A DNA stretch of 64,000 bases, from positions 124,001 to 188,000 of the forward strand of contig NZ_WHNQ01000005.1 of the NCBI RefSeq assembly GCF_009362785.1, written 5' to 3'. Positions within the stretch are counted from its first letter, which is position 1. Each line of letters begins with the position of its first letter. This document shows positions 28,218-38,068 of this stretch, in pieces. The position numbers and the translations under genes are program-made. Under the pieces are notes generated by a model. It did not search any database. It was not told where the DNA came from and saw only the letters and a list, made by a program, of their open reading frames with translations. Source of the stretch: Paraburkholderia atlantica. Lineage in GTDB: Bacteria > Pseudomonadota > Gammaproteobacteria > Burkholderiales > Burkholderiaceae.

Positions 28218-29195
28218 ATGACAACAGCAATGGTCAAACAGGAAATCGCCGTGGCCTCGTTCAGCCGGGTGTATGACCTCGACGAGGTCGAAAGCGCGCT
28301 GAACGGTCTCGGCGAGGGCGCGAACGAGGCGCTGCGCGCAACCTACGAAAAGATGCTGAAGACGGGCAATCTGCGCTTCTGCGTGAAGCCGAACCGGATG
28401 CCATCGATCGACGATCTGATTGACGCGCTGCCCAATTTTTCAGCGCCGCTCGACGACATCCGCAAGCAGGTCGCGCTGTGCCTCGAAACCGAGGACCGGC
28501 TCGAACTGATGCCTATCCTGCTGCTCGGCGAACCCGGCATCGGCAAGACGCATTTCGCAAAGCAGTTGGCGCGCCTGCTCGGCACCGCGTACCAATATGT
28601 CGCGATGAGTTCGCTGACGGCAGGCTGGATTCTGTCGGGCGCGTCGTCGCAATGGAAGAACGCGAAACCGGGCAAGGTGTTCGATGCGCTCGTGAACGGC
28701 AGCTACGCGAACCCGGTGATCGCCGTCGACGAGATCGACAAGGCGACCGGCGATTCGCAATACGACCCGCTCGGCGCGTTGTACGCGCTACTCGAACACG
28801 ACACCGCCCAGAGCTTTGTCGACGAGTTCGCCGAGATAGCGATCAACGCGGGCAACGTGATCTGGATCGCGACCGCCAACGACGAACGCGCGATCCCCGA
28901 GCCGATCCTGAACCGCATGAACGTCTACGAGATCCCGCCGCCGGACCACGCGGGCGCGCGACGCATCGCGCAGTCGATCTACGACGAGATCCGCGGCGCG
29001 CACAACTGGGGCCTGCGCTTTCCGGAGACGCTCGGCGACGCGACGCTCGATGCGCTCAAGCGGGCATCGCCGCGCGAAATGCGCCGCGCGATCCTGAACG
29101 GCTTCGGCGCGGCGCGCATCGCGGGACGCGACCAGGTCGAACCCGCCGATATCCGGCTCGATTACGGAAACCGGCGAAAACCGATCGGTTTTTAA
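28218..29195 (+). CDS. AAA+ ATPase, stand-alone
   Basis: 325 aa with GGGGTGAG just before ATG 28218. Walker A is LLGEPGIGKTHFAKQLARLLG (about residues 102-122), Walker B is PVIAVDEIDKATG, sensor 1 is IWIATANDERAIPEPILNRM, and the arginine-finger/lid region ends PREMRRAILNGFGAARIAGRD. It resembles the AAA core of Lon-type proteins without a protease domain. The N-terminal ~90 residues are a helical substrate-binding-like region. No partner gene is adjacent. The client is unknown. Confidence 0.88.
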   Translation: MTTAMVKQEIAVASFSRVYDLDEVESALNGLGEGANEALRATYEKMLKTGNLRFCVKPNRMPSIDDLIDALPNFSAPLDDIRKQVALCLETEDRLELMPILLLGEPGIGKTHFAKQLARLLGTAYQYVAMSSLTAGWILSGASSQWKNAKPGKVFDALVNGSYANPVIAVDEIDKATGDSQYDPLGALYALLEHDTAQSFVDEFAEIAINAGNVIWIATANDERAIPEPILNRMNVYEIPPPDHAGARRIAQSIYDEIRGAHNWGLRFPETLGDATLDALKRASPREMRRAILNGFGAARIAGRDQVEPADIRLDYGNRRKPIGF

Positions 29196-29213
29196 CGTTT
29201 TCGGCCGGTTTTT
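29168..29213 (+). terminator. Terminator overlapping the end of the AAA+ gene
   Basis: AAACCGGCGAAAAC pairs with GTTTTCGGCCGGTTT (one bulged base) and is followed by more T residues. A smaller perfect palindrome, AAAACCGATCGGTTTT at 29177-29192, sits inside it. The left arm overlaps the last codons of the gene. Confidence 0.75.
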
Positions 29214-29550
29214 CGCACCAAACCTGCGCTTTTTTGCGATTTTGGTGGCTGTCGCGGCAATTCGTACGGTGTGTGTGGTGAATGCAACGGCAATTATTGC
29301 TGTTTTCGATGTGGATCGCGGAGCCAAGCCGGTTTGCGCCGCCATCACCAGGTCGATGCGCACGAGCGTTTGTCACTTCTGTCTGTACCGAGTCGTACAA
29401 TTTTCCGTGGGGGTGATAAAAAGACATAAGCAGACCCAGCGGACAGATACGTTCGACAATGAACGGAACGCGGCGGCGAGGTGCCGTTCCTGTCTTCCTT
29501 CCATCGGCTGAACGAGGCAGCGCGCGGCGCGATGCGCCGCGTCAACGGAT
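29196..29550. other. Intergenic region upstream of the L-2-hydroxyglutarate oxidase family gene
   Basis: 355 bp. After the terminator arm it contains a TTGTCA (29370) and TACAAT (29396) pair with a 20-base spacer, a weak promoter candidate for the gene at 29551. Nothing else is visible. Confidence 0.4.
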
Positions 29551-30657
29551 ATGGATCAAATCGAATGTGTAGTGATCGGTGCCGGCGTGATCGGCCTTGC
29601 GACGGCGCGCGCTCTCGCGGCGCGCGGGCGCGAAGTGATCGTGCTGGAGGCCGCCGACGCGATCGGCGTGGGCACGAGTTCACGCAATAGCGAAGTGATT
29701 CACGCGGGCATCTACTATCCGCGCGGATCGCTGAAGGCCACGCTGTGCGTGCGCGGGCGTGAAATGCTGTATGACTACTGCGCCGAGCGCAACGTGCCTC
29801 ATTCGCGCTGCGGCAAGCTGCTCGTCGCGACGTCGCGCAACCAGATTCCGCAGCTCGAAAGCATCATGGCCAAAGGGCGCGACAACGGTGTGCTCGACCT
29901 GATGCGCATCACCGGCGATCAGGCGCAGGCGCTCGAACCGGCGCTCGAATGCGTGGAGGCGGTGTTTTCGCCGCAGACGGGCATCGTCGATAGTCATCAG
30001 TACATGCTCGCGCTGCAAGGCGATGCCGAGCGCGACGGCGCCATGTGCGCGTTCCATGCGCCGGTCGAGGCGATCGAGGCTCACAACGGCCGCTTCACGA
30101 TCGCGGTCGGCGGTGCGGCGCCCACCACGATCAGCGCCGCCTGCGTGATCAACAGCGCGGGTCTGCATGCGAACGCGCTCGCGCGCAAGATTCGCGGTCT
30201 CGACCCGCGCCACGTGCCGCCGCTTTACTTCGCGCGCGGCAATTACTTCAGCATCTCGGGGCGCGCGCCGTTCAGCCGCCTGATCTATCCGATGCCGAAC
30301 GAGGCCGGCCTCGGCGTGCATCTGACGCTCGATCTCGGCGGCCAGGCGCGTTTCGGGCCCGACGTCGAATGGGTCGATGCGATCAATTACGACGTCGATC
30401 CGCATCGCGCGGAGTCGTTTTATGCGGCGATCCGCGCGTACTGGCCGGCCTTGCCCGATGACGCGTTGCAGCCGGCTTACGCGGGCATTCGTCCGAAGCT
30501 TTCGGGTCCTGGCGAACCCGCCGCCGATTTCGTGATTCAGGGGCCGGCCGCGCATGGCGTGCGCGGCCTCGTCAATCTGTTCGGCATCGAGTCGCCGGGT
30601 TTGACGGCATCACTGGCGATCGCGCAGCGGGTGTGCGAGCTGGCGGGGCGCGCGTAA
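29551..30657 (+). CDS. FAD-dependent oxidoreductase, L-2-hydroxyglutarate oxidase (LhgO) family
   Basis: 368 aa. The N-terminal dinucleotide fold is [34 protein letters not shown]. The LhgO/DAO signatures [21 protein letters not shown] and [15 protein letters not shown] are present. It probably oxidises L-2-hydroxyglutarate or a related 2-hydroxy acid, passing electrons to the respiratory chain. It is cytosolic or membrane-associated without a TM. Monocistronic. Confidence 0.92.
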   Translation: MDQIECVVIGAGVIGLATARALAARGREVIVLEAADAIGVGTSSRNSEVIHAGIYYPRGSLKATLCVRGREMLYDYCAERNVPHSRCGKLLVATSRNQIPQLESIMAKGRDNGVLDLMRITGDQAQALEPALECVEAVFSPQTGIVDSHQYMLALQGDAERDGAMCAFHAPVEAIEAHNGRFTIAVGGAAPTTISAACVINSAGLHANALARKIRGLDPRHVPPLYFARGNYFSISGRAPFSRLIYPMPNEAGLGVHLTLDLGGQARFGPDVEWVDAINYDVDPHRAESFYAAIRAYWPALPDDALQPAYAGIRPKLSGPGEPAADFVIQGPAAHGVRGLVNLFGIESPGLTASLAIAQRVCELAGRA

Positions 30658-30789
30658 GGCCGCGGTTACACCGTACCGATCCGCTTATCTCCAGCATTTG
30701 GAATATCACGGGAGACGGCTTCGTTGCTATGCTTTGCGAACGCTGTCATCAGAACGGCGTTGATTCCAATAGAAATGGAGTGAGTCCCC

Positions 30790-31101
30790 ATGAGATCTTC
30801 CCGTCGTACGTTTTTGATCACCAGCATCGGTGTGGCATCGACACTCGCACTGTCGCGCCAGGCGTTCGCCGACGCGCCGAAAGTTTCCGAAACCGATCCG
30901 ACCGCGCAGGCGCTTGGCTACAAGGCGGACGCGAGCAAGGTCGACAAGGCGAAATTCGCCAAATTCGAGCCTGGCCAGCAATGCAGCAACTGCAGCTTCT
31001 TCCAGGGCAAGGCGGGCGACGCCTACGGCGGCTGCCCGATGTTCGCGGGCAAACAGGTGGCGGCCACGGGATGGTGCAGCGCCTATAACAAGAAGGCCTG
31101 A
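30790..31101 (+). CDS. High-potential iron-sulfur protein (HiPIP) with Tat signal
   Basis: 103 aa. The twin-arginine signal (SSRRTFLITSIGVASTLALSRQAFA) exports the folded protein. The four cluster cysteines follow the HiPIP spacing: Cys65 and Cys68 in QQCSNCSFF, Cys82 in GGCPMF and Cys96 in GWCSAY. It serves as a periplasmic one-electron carrier holding a 4Fe-4S cluster, usually between bc1 complex and oxidases or reaction centres. GGAGTGAGTCCCC precedes the ATG. Confidence 0.95.
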   Translation: MRSSRRTFLITSIGVASTLALSRQAFADAPKVSETDPTAQALGYKADASKVDKAKFAKFEPGQQCSNCSFFQGKAGDAYGGCPMFAGKQVAATGWCSAYNKKA

Positions 31102-31273
31102 TCGAGCCTGCGTTTGATGTGTTAGCAGGCTTTGCGCCGGATGCGTGGCGACATCGCGGCGCATCCCGTGACTACACCCATCGTGGCGTTTTGCGCCGAA
31201 TGCGGCGCAAGCTGTGCAGCGCACAAGCCGGGCGGCATTTTCAAAGCTTCATTGCAGCAGGCCGCTGGTTTTT

Positions 31274-32830
31274 TCAGCGCCGCGCTTTCATCAATGGCGG
31301 GCGCCTGTCGAACCACGGCCGCGCCGCCTCGAGTTGCGCGGCGAGTCTGAACAGCGTCGCCTCACCGCCGACACGCGCGGCGAACTGCACGCCGATCGGC
31401 AGCCCGCGCGCGTTCCAGTACAAGGGCACCGACATCGCCGGCTGTCCGCTCAGGTTGAACAGCTCGGTGCAGCCGGCCCACGCGAATGCCTTGTTCGACG
31501 CTTCGAACAGCAGTTTTTTCATCAATCGTTCCAGCGGCATCGTGGTGACCGCGCGCATCTGCATGCGCTCGACGGAGCTCGGCCGCATCTCGCCGATCTT
31601 GATCGGCGCGGACGCGAGCGTCGCGCATAACAGCACGTCGTAGCGGTTCAGCAGATCGGTCAGACGCGCGGTGATGCGGCGCTGTTCGTCGAGCGCGGCC
31701 GGCAAGCCCTGCTCGCCGATCTTGCGGCCGACATGCGCCATCGCCCACGTCGAAATTTCGAACTCGCCGCGCGTTGGCTTGTGGCCGGTGATGCGCTCCG
31801 CGTTCAGCACGAGGTCTTCGGCGGTCACCGACCACAGCGTCAGGAACGCATGACGGACCGCCGCGAAATCGACGCCGAGCGACACCGGCTCCAGACGATG
31901 GCCGAGTGAGCTCGCGAGTTGCGCGGCGTCGTCGAGCGCGGCGCGGGCATCGGCCGATAACGACGGTGCGAGCATCGGTTCGGTCACGTAGGCGATCGTC
32001 AGCGGCTTGCATGGCTCGCGCGTCGCGCCGAGAAAGGTGCCGGGCGCGCCGGTCGGCCGCTCGGCGTTGCCCGCCAGCAGGTCGAGCAGCAATGCGCTGT
32101 CGCGCACGCTGCGCGAGACGGCGTGATCGATGCCGAGTTCGCCGGCGCTGGCCTGCGCCGCGCGCGGCACGCGGCCGCGCGAGGGTTTCAGGCCGAACAG
32201 TCCGCAGCATGACGCCGGAATCCGGATCGAGCCGCCGCCGTCCGACGCATGCGCGAGCGGCACGACGCCGGCGGCGACCGCCGCCGCCGCGCCGCCGCTC
32301 GAACCGCCCGGCGTGTGATCGAGATTCCACGGATTGCGGCACGCGCCGAATAGTTCGGGCTCCGTATAAGGCATCTGGCCGAGCTCGGAGGTGCTGGTCT
32401 TCGCGAAGATATTCAGACCCGCCGCTTTCGCGAGCGCGACGACCGGCGCGTCCTGCGTCGGAATGAAGTGGCGGTAGTGGCGGCTGCCCATGGCCATGCG
32501 CAGTCCCGCCACGGGCGCGCCGAGATCCTTGATCAGGAACGGCACGCCGGCGAGCGCGGCGTGGGCGGTCGAGTCGTCGATTCCGTTCACGCCTTCGACG
32601 CTATTCGCGCGATTCGCGTCGTCGCGCGACGCACGCTGGCGGGCCGCATCGTAGTCTTTCAGAACGACCGCGTTGATCGCGGGATTGACGGCCTCGGTGC
32701 GCGAAATCGCGACGTCGATCAGTTCGCGCGCGCTAACCTGGCGCGTGCGCACGAGTTCGGCGAGGCCGATGGCGTCATGAGCGAGATAGTCTGATAGCAC
32801 GTCGGTTGAGCCCTCGCGGTCGGTTGGCAT
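31274..32830 (-). CDS. Amidase signature family hydrolase
   Basis: 518 aa from ATG 32830 (MPTDREG); an ATG ten codons upstream is possible. The Ser-cisSer-Lys triad is visible: Lys in VPFLIKDLGAPVAG, cis-Ser and nucleophile Ser in DHTPGGSSGGAAAAVAAG and SDGGGSIRIPASCCGLFGLKPSRGR. The C-terminus has the usual GLPIGVQFAARVGGEATLFRLAAQLE. No glutamyl-tRNA amidotransferase partner genes lie nearby, so it is more likely a catabolic amidase (aryl- or acyl-amides) than GatA. Confidence 0.93.
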   Translation of the reverse strand: MPTDREGSTDVLSDYLAHDAIGLAELVRTRQVSARELIDVAISRTEAVNPAINAVVLKDYDAARQRASRDDANRANSVEGVNGIDDSTAHAALAGVPFLIKDLGAPVAGLRMAMGSRHYRHFIPTQDAPVVALAKAAGLNIFAKTSTSELGQMPYTEPELFGACRNPWNLDHTPGGSSGGAAAAVAAGVVPLAHASDGGGSIRIPASCCGLFGLKPSRGRVPRAAQASAGELGIDHAVSRSVRDSALLLDLLAGNAERPTGAPGTFLGATREPCKPLTIAYVTEPMLAPSLSADARAALDDAAQLASSLGHRLEPVSLGVDFAAVRHAFLTLWSVTAEDLVLNAERITGHKPTRGEFEISTWAMAHVGRKIGEQGLPAALDEQRRITARLTDLLNRYDVLLCATLASAPIKIGEMRPSSVERMQMRAVTTMPLERLMKKLLFEASNKAFAWAGCTELFNLSGQPAMSVPLYWNARGLPIGVQFAARVGGEATLFRLAAQLEAARPWFDRRPPLMKARR

Positions 32831-32919
32831 GCTGCGTCGAATTCGCGGCCGGCCATGCAAGCGCGACAGCGTCGTTTCGCTCGATTTCGCGTTGCTCCGC
32901 TCGGGAGTCGCGCATGTGA

Positions 32920-32951
32920 CAAGACGGCGTGTCGGCCGACACGCCGTCTTG
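32920..32951. terminator. 32-bp perfect palindrome, probable terminator of the hydrolase gene
   Basis: CAAGACGGCGTGTCGG followed by its exact reverse complement, without a loop, between the dienelactone hydrolase stop (33029, reverse) and the amidase start. No T tract follows in either direction, so a protein-binding operator is an alternative. Confidence 0.55.
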
Positions 32952-33028
32952 CACAGAGTACCTGAGTTGGACGCCGACGTGACTGATGTGAATTCGAATG
33001 CTCACTTCAAATGCGTGAGCTCCGCGAA

Positions 33029-33727
33029 TTACATCCGCTCGCCGAGGAACGTCAGCGTGCGGCCATGCGCCAGTGCCGCCGCGTGCTGGTTGTACGACGC
33101 ACGATCCGAGCAGTTGAAGCCGTGGTCCGCGTTCGGGTAGATGTTGAATTGCACGTCGGCGCGACCCGCGAAGCGCTCCTGAATCTGGCCGATGTCCGAC
33201 GGCAAAATATGCGCGTCGAGCTCGCCGTAGTGGAACTGCATCGGCACCTTGACGTTCGCGGCCTTGTCGAGATGGTTGTGGATGCCGCCGCCGTAGTAGG
33301 CGACTGCGGCGTCGACCGAACCGGCCGCCGCGGCCAGGTAGGCGAGACGGCCGCCGAAGCAGTAGCCGATCGCTGCGACCTTGCCGGTCACTTCCGACAG
33401 CGCGCGCAAGGCAGCCGCGGCGGCGCCGATGTCGGCGACCGCGTCGTCGACCTTGGTCTTCTGCATCAGCTCGATGCCCTTTTCCCGATCCTTGCCCTCA
33501 TACGTCAACTCGACGCGCGGCTGCACGCGCCAGAACACGTCCGGGGCGAGCGCGACATAGCCGTCTTGCGCGTACTGATCGGCGACCGAACGGATATGGC
33601 TGTTCACGCCGAAGATTTCCTGGATGATGATGACCGCCGGTCCCTTGCCGCCCTTGGGCAGCGCGAGGTAGCCGCCGAAAGTGTCGTTGCCGGCCGGGAT
33701 GTCGATCCATCGGGAAGTCGTGCTCAT
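33029..33727 (-). CDS. Dienelactone hydrolase family protein
   Basis: 232 aa starting at ATG 33727, chosen because GGAGAA lies seven bases upstream; a second ATG four codons earlier is possible. It is an alpha/beta hydrolase with the family's Cys nucleophile in AIGYCFGGRLAYLAA, an Asp in YGELDAHI and a His in ADHGFN, the complete Cys-Asp-His triad of DLH. It hydrolyses dienelactones or related esters, possibly in aromatic ring degradation. No other aromatic-degradation gene is adjacent. Confidence 0.92.
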   Translation of the reverse strand: MSTTSRWIDIPAGNDTFGGYLALPKGGKGPAVIIIQEIFGVNSHIRSVADQYAQDGYVALAPDVFWRVQPRVELTYEGKDREKGIELMQKTKVDDAVADIGAAAAALRALSEVTGKVAAIGYCFGGRLAYLAAAAGSVDAAVAYYGGGIHNHLDKAANVKVPMQFHYGELDAHILPSDIGQIQERFAGRADVQFNIYPNADHGFNCSDRASYNQHAAALAHGRTLTFLGERM

Positions 33728-34048
33728 GCTGTTCTCCATTGACTCGCGCGAACGCCGCGCGAGGTCGGTGTGTATGAAACGCTCAAGGCCACGCGGCCCT
33801 GCAGCGGGCGGTCAGTTTGCCATCAAAAGAACCGGCTTGCAGCGAGGCGGGACGGGGCCTCGCGGCCGATGCGGCGCGCTTCGATTCTCGTAAGGCGATT
33901 GAAACGATCTCGATAATTCATTTCTCTGCGATAGCGCGTGTGGGTACAGTCAACGCGTAATGACTCGCGCGTGTCAGCGCATCTCGCAACATGTTGGCGA
34001 GCGCATCGATCAGCACATCGACGGCTTTGCGCCGGAAAGGAAACGAAC
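33728..34048. other. Divergent intergenic region between hydrolase and nitronate monooxygenase genes
   Basis: 321 bp holding both promoters. No operator or sigma-70 pair could be called with confidence. Confidence 0.4.
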
Positions 34049-35152
34049 ATGAATGAAGGCGGTTTTGTGACGCCGTTTGCCGAGCGTTTCCGGATGCGAG
34101 TACCTGTCGTGCAGGCGCCGATGGCCGGCGGCGCGACGACGCCGGCGCTCGTCGCGGCGGTGTCGAATGCGGGCGGACTCGGTTTTCTCGCGGGCGCGGC
34201 GCTCGCACCCGAGAAGATCGCGAGCGAAGTCGCGGCGATTCGCGCGCTGACCGATCGCCCGTTCGGCGTGAATCTGTTCGTGCTCGATCCCGCCTCACCC
34301 GATGAAGCGACCGTGCGCCGCGCGCTCGACGCGATCGATCCGCTGCGCGCCGAGCTCGGTTTGCCGCCGGGCCAGCCGCTCGCACGGTATGCGCCGGACT
34401 TTCGCGCGCAACTGGAGGCGCTGATCGAATTACGAGTGCCGGTCGCCGGCTTTACGTTCGGACTGCTCCCGGCGGCCGACGTCGAGCGTTTGCACGCCAG
34501 CGGCAGCTATGTAGTTGGGACTGCGACGCATGTTGCCGAGGGCATCGCGTGGCGCGATGCGGGCGCCGATTCGGTCACCGCGCAAGGCGCGGAGGCGGGC
34601 GCGCATCGCGGCACGTTCATCGGCGCATTCGAAGATGCGCTGGTCGGCACGATGGCGCTCGTGCCGCAACTGGGCGACGCGACCGGGCTGCCGGTGCTGG
34701 CGGCCGGCGGCATCATGGACGGTCGCGGCATCGTCGCGGCACTCGCGCTCGGCGCCCAAGCCGCGGTGATGGGCACCGCGTTCCTGACCACGCGCGAGAG
34801 CGCGATCCCCGAGGTATGGAAAACCCGCGTGCGCGGTGTGTCCGATACGTCGACCACGGTGACGCGCGCGATCACCGGCCGTCATGCGCGCGGCATCCGC
34901 AATCCGTTGATGCAACGTTTGCGCGAATCGGCGCAAAGCATTGCGCCGTATCCGGTGCAAAACGCGTTGACGCAGGAGTTGCGGCAAAACGCGGCGCGTG
35001 CGCAGAACGGCGACTATCTGTCGTTGTGGGCGGGGCAGGGTGCGCCGCTCGGGCGCACGCGCGCCGAAGGAATCGGCGCGGCCGAACTGATGGCGCAGTT
35101 CGAGCAGGAATGGCGGGCGACCTCCGTGCGAATCGCCGAGTTCATGCGTTGA
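34049..35152 (+). CDS. Nitronate monooxygenase (2-nitropropane dioxygenase family)
   Basis: 367 aa from ATG 34049, preceded by GGAAAGG; the frame opens at 33938 but that part lacks family sequence. It is a TIM-barrel FMN enzyme with VPVVQAPMAGGATTPALVAAVSNAGGLGFLAGA at the N-terminus, the catalytic-His region AQGAEAGAHRGTF and FMN-phosphate motifs LPVLAAGGIMDGRGIVAALALGAQAAVMGTAFL. It oxidises nitronates such as propionate 3-nitronate. Stands alone. Confidence 0.95.
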   Translation: MNEGGFVTPFAERFRMRVPVVQAPMAGGATTPALVAAVSNAGGLGFLAGAALAPEKIASEVAAIRALTDRPFGVNLFVLDPASPDEATVRRALDAIDPLRAELGLPPGQPLARYAPDFRAQLEALIELRVPVAGFTFGLLPAADVERLHASGSYVVGTATHVAEGIAWRDAGADSVTAQGAEAGAHRGTFIGAFEDALVGTMALVPQLGDATGLPVLAAGGIMDGRGIVAALALGAQAAVMGTAFLTTRESAIPEVWKTRVRGVSDTSTTVTRAITGRHARGIRNPLMQRLRESAQSIAPYPVQNALTQELRQNAARAQNGDYLSLWAGQGAPLGRTRAEGIGAAELMAQFEQEWRATSVRIAEFMR

Positions 35153-35603
35153 TTGCGTGGTCGATTTAAGGCTGATTTAAGTTTTTTACCGCAGTCACAT
35201 TCCTGTGCGGCACGCCACATTTTTGAGTTGAAAAAACCTTCGAATCTTATGTGACAGAAGCCGGAAAAACGCTAAATCCGCGCCCGCGGAGAATCTTCCC
35301 AATTATCGGAAACCCGCATGGGACGGGGCTTTGCGGCTCACTCACCCAAGCCGCGAGCGGCTCGAGTAGGAACTGCGCTATTAGTGTTGTTCCCACTTTC
35401 TCAAAAAATTCCCCCAAATTAATTTGTTGGCCTACACTTGCGCGCAAGTACGGTTTGCCAACTGCCACAAACAGTCCGGTAAACGTACTGGCCAAGTGCA
35501 TGAACGATGCAACCGGCGTGGTCGTCCACGGGACTGAGCGACACGTGTAGGGGAAGCGGGGCACAGGGCGATTACGTTGTTTTGACCGAAACTGGAGACT
35601 TAC
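35153..35603. promoter_or_regulatory. Leader/promoter region of the branched-chain amino-acid binding protein gene
   Basis: 451 bp of less GC-rich sequence, with A/T tracts near 35395-35425. The gene downstream has a good ribosome site (CTGGAGACTTAC before ATG 35604). Promoter elements are likely here but not called individually, and no terminator hairpin for the preceding gene is obvious. Confidence 0.45.
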
Positions 35604-36749
35604 ATGAGCATCAAAATTCAAAAGCTGTTGCCGATCAGCGCTGCCGCTCTGCTGTTCGCGACGTTGGCAACATCGGCCGCGGCCGACACGGTCATCAAGA
35701 TCGGTCACGTTGCGCCGTTGACTGGCGGTATCGCTCACCTGGGTAAGGACAACGAGAACGGCGCGCGCTTGGCCGTTGAGGAAATCAACGCGAAGGGTCT
35801 GACGATCGGTGGCCAGAAGGTCACGCTGCAACTCGACGCGCAAGACGACGCGGCTGACCCCCGCACGGCTACGCAGGTTGCGCAGAAGCTCGTCGACGAC
35901 AAGGTAGTCGCCGTGGTCGGCCACCTGAACTCGGGCACCTCGATCCCGGCATCGAAGATCTATAGCGATTCGGGCATCGTGCAGATCTCGCCGTCGGCAA
36001 CGAACCCGGCCTACACGCAGCAAGGCTTCAAGACGACCTACCGCGTCGTCGCGACCGACGCTCAGCAAGGCCCGGCACTCGCGAACTACGCGGCGAAGGG
36101 CATGAAGGTGAAGAGCGTCGCGATCGTCGACGACTCGACCGCGTACGGCCAGGGTCTCGCGAACGAGTTCGAGAAGACGGCGAAGGCGCTCGGTTTGAAC
36201 GTCGTGTCGCACGACGCGACGAACGACAAGGCCGTCGACTTCCGCGCGATTCTGACGAAGATCAAGGGTGAAAATCCCGACGCGATCATGTACGGCGGCA
36301 TGGACGCAACCGGCGGCCCGTTCGCCAAGCAGGCGAAGCAACTCGGCCTGCGCGCGAAGGTGCTGGCAGGTGACGGCGTGTGTACCGACAAGCTGTCGGA
36401 CCTGGCCGGCGACGCAACCGACAACATCGTCTGCTCGGAAGCCGGCATGGCGCTCGAAAAGATGGCGGGCGGCAAGGCGTTCGAAACGAAGTACGAGAAG
36501 CGCTTCGGCCAGCCGATCCAGATTTACGCGCCGTTCACGTATGACGCGGTGTACATCATCGTCGACGCGATGAAGCGCGCTAACTCGACCGAACCGGCGA
36601 AGATCCTGGCTGCGATGCCGGCGACCGACTACAAGGGCGTGATCGGCGAAACGACGTTCGACTCGAAGGGCGACCTGCAGCACGGCGTGATCTCGCTGTA
36701 CAACTACAAGCAAGGCAAGAAGACGCTGCTCGACGTCGTGAAGATGTAA
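35604..36749 (+). CDS. Branched-chain amino-acid ABC transporter substrate-binding protein (LivJ/LivK type)
   Basis: 381 aa. The signal peptide (LLPISAAALLFATLATSAAADT) is cleaved near residue 28. The mature part is a type I periplasmic-binding fold: IKIGHVAPLTGGIAHLGKDNENGARLAVEEIN, VVGHLNSGTSIPASKIY, RVVATDAQQGPALANYA and VYIIVDAMKRA. It binds Leu/Ile/Val-type ligands and feeds a Liv permease encoded elsewhere, as no livHMGF genes are adjacent. Codon use is strongly biased (CTG, AAG, ATC), suggesting high expression. A terminator follows. Confidence 0.95.
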   Translation: MSIKIQKLLPISAAALLFATLATSAAADTVIKIGHVAPLTGGIAHLGKDNENGARLAVEEINAKGLTIGGQKVTLQLDAQDDAADPRTATQVAQKLVDDKVVAVVGHLNSGTSIPASKIYSDSGIVQISPSATNPAYTQQGFKTTYRVVATDAQQGPALANYAAKGMKVKSVAIVDDSTAYGQGLANEFEKTAKALGLNVVSHDATNDKAVDFRAILTKIKGENPDAIMYGGMDATGGPFAKQAKQLGLRAKVLAGDGVCTDKLSDLAGDATDNIVCSEAGMALEKMAGGKAFETKYEKRFGQPIQIYAPFTYDAVYIIVDAMKRANSTEPAKILAAMPATDYKGVIGETTFDSKGDLQHGVISLYNYKQGKKTLLDVVKM

Positions 36750-36801
36750 ATTCGGTGTGATCGAAGGCGGCGTCGCGCCGCAATTCGATTCGCTGCTTTA
36801 G

Positions 36802-36836
36802 AGGCACGTGAGCCGTGAGGCTTGCGTGCCTTTTCT
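36802..36836 (+). terminator. Rho-independent terminator of the binding-protein gene
   Basis: GGCACG-TG-AGCC pairs with GGCT-TG-CGTGCC (symmetric internal TG mismatch), then TTTTCTTTTG. It ends 18 bases before the stop codon of the convergent MFS gene. Confidence 0.85.
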
Positions 36837-36853
36837 TTTGTTCACCGCTCCCG

Positions 36854-38068
36854 TCAGATCTTCAGACGCCGCAGCACCTTCGGCCCGGCGAAGGCGATCA
36901 TCGCGGCGCAAACGGCGACGACCGACAGCCCGATCGTCAGATTGGTCACCTGCGCGACCGCGCCGATGATCACCGGTCCGAGCAGCAAGCCGAAATAGGC
37001 CAGCCCGGCGACGTGCGCGAGCCCCTCGGCCGCGTGGATGCCCTTCACGCTCGCCGCCGCCGCGAACAGCACCGGCATCATGTTCGCGAGGCCCAGGCCG
37101 ATCAGCGCAAAGCCGGCGAGCGCGGCGACCGGATTCGGCAGCAGCAGCGCGTCGACCATTCCGGCGCAGGCGAGAGTCGCGCTGATCATCACGAGCTGCG
37201 GTGCGCCGAAGCGGGCGCGCACCGCGTCGCCGGCAAAACGCGCGGCCGCCATCCCGCCGGAAAACGCCGCGTAGGCGGCGCTCGCGAGCGCCGGCGTCGA
37301 GAGCACGACATCGCGCATATAGACCGTGGCCCAGTCGTACATCGCGCCTTCGGCGATCAGCGCGACCAGCGCCATCGTGCCGAGCGCCCAGAGCGCCGGC
37401 GAGCGCCAGCGGCTTGCGCGCGGCGCAGCGGCATCGGGATGCTCGGCGTGCGGCACGTGCGGCAGCACCGACGGGCACGCCAGCACCAGCACGAGCGCGC
37501 TGACCGCCGCCGCGAGCGCGAGATGCAGGGCCGGCGCCATGCCGCGCGACAGCAGCGCCCCGCCGACCGCCGCGCCGAACATCCCGCCAAGGCTGAACAT
37601 GCCGTGCAGCGACGACATGATCGGCTTGCCGAGCGCTTTTTCGACAGCGCTCGCTTCGGCGTTCATCGCGACGTCGAGCGTGGCCATGCCGGCGCCGAAG
37701 ACGGCCAGCACGACCAGCAGAATCCAGTACGCCGGCACGACCAGAATCAGCGCCGCGCAGGCGGCCATCGCGAGGCCGCCGGCCAGGCAGGCGCGGCGCG
37801 TGCCGACCCGCGCGATCCACGACGCATTGGTCACCATTGCGCCGATCGATCCGCCCGCCACCGCGAACAAGGCGAACGACAGCATCGCCGGATTCAGATG
37901 GAAGCGGTCGCGCACCGTCGGCACGTGCACGCCCCACGACGCGTACATCATGCCGGCGATGAAAAACAGCGCCATCGTGGCGATTCGTGCGCGTTGCCGT
38001 GCGGTGACGGACAGGTTGCGATGGGCGGCCGGCAGGACGGCGAATTCGGAGGCGTGGTGATCGGGCAC
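36854..38068 (-). CDS. MFS transporter (YbjJ-like)
   Basis: 404 aa with about twelve TM helices, for example IATMALFFIAGMMYASWGVHVP and ALILVVPAYWILLVVLAVFGAGMATLDVAMNAEASAVEK. The SLHGMFSLGGMFGAAVGGALL stretch is typical of the YbjJ/fucose-permease-like subgroup of MFS. Substrate unknown. Its start is about 250 bp from the HugZ-family gene, divergently oriented. Start ATG 38068 is used; no better candidate is visible downstream. Confidence 0.88.
   Translation of the reverse strand: MPDHHASEFAVLPAAHRNLSVTARQRARIATMALFFIAGMMYASWGVHVPTVRDRFHLNPAMLSFALFAVAGGSIGAMVTNASWIARVGTRRACLAGGLAMAACAALILVVPAYWILLVVLAVFGAGMATLDVAMNAEASAVEKALGKPIMSSLHGMFSLGGMFGAAVGGALLSRGMAPALHLALAAAVSALVLVLACPSVLPHVPHAEHPDAAAPRASRWRSPALWALGTMALVALIAEGAMYDWATVYMRDVVLSTPALASAAYAAFSGGMAAARFAGDAVRARFGAPQLVMISATLACAGMVDALLLPNPVAALAGFALIGLGLANMMPVLFAAAASVKGIHAAEGLAHVAGLAYFGLLLGPVIIGAVAQVTNLTIGLSVVAVCAAMIAFAGPKVLRRLKI

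Noticed and set aside
29370..29401. Sigma-70 promoter with TTGTCA and TACAAT before the LhgO-type gene
   Set aside because: The 20-base spacer is too long for a confident call; it is mentioned only under the intergenic region.
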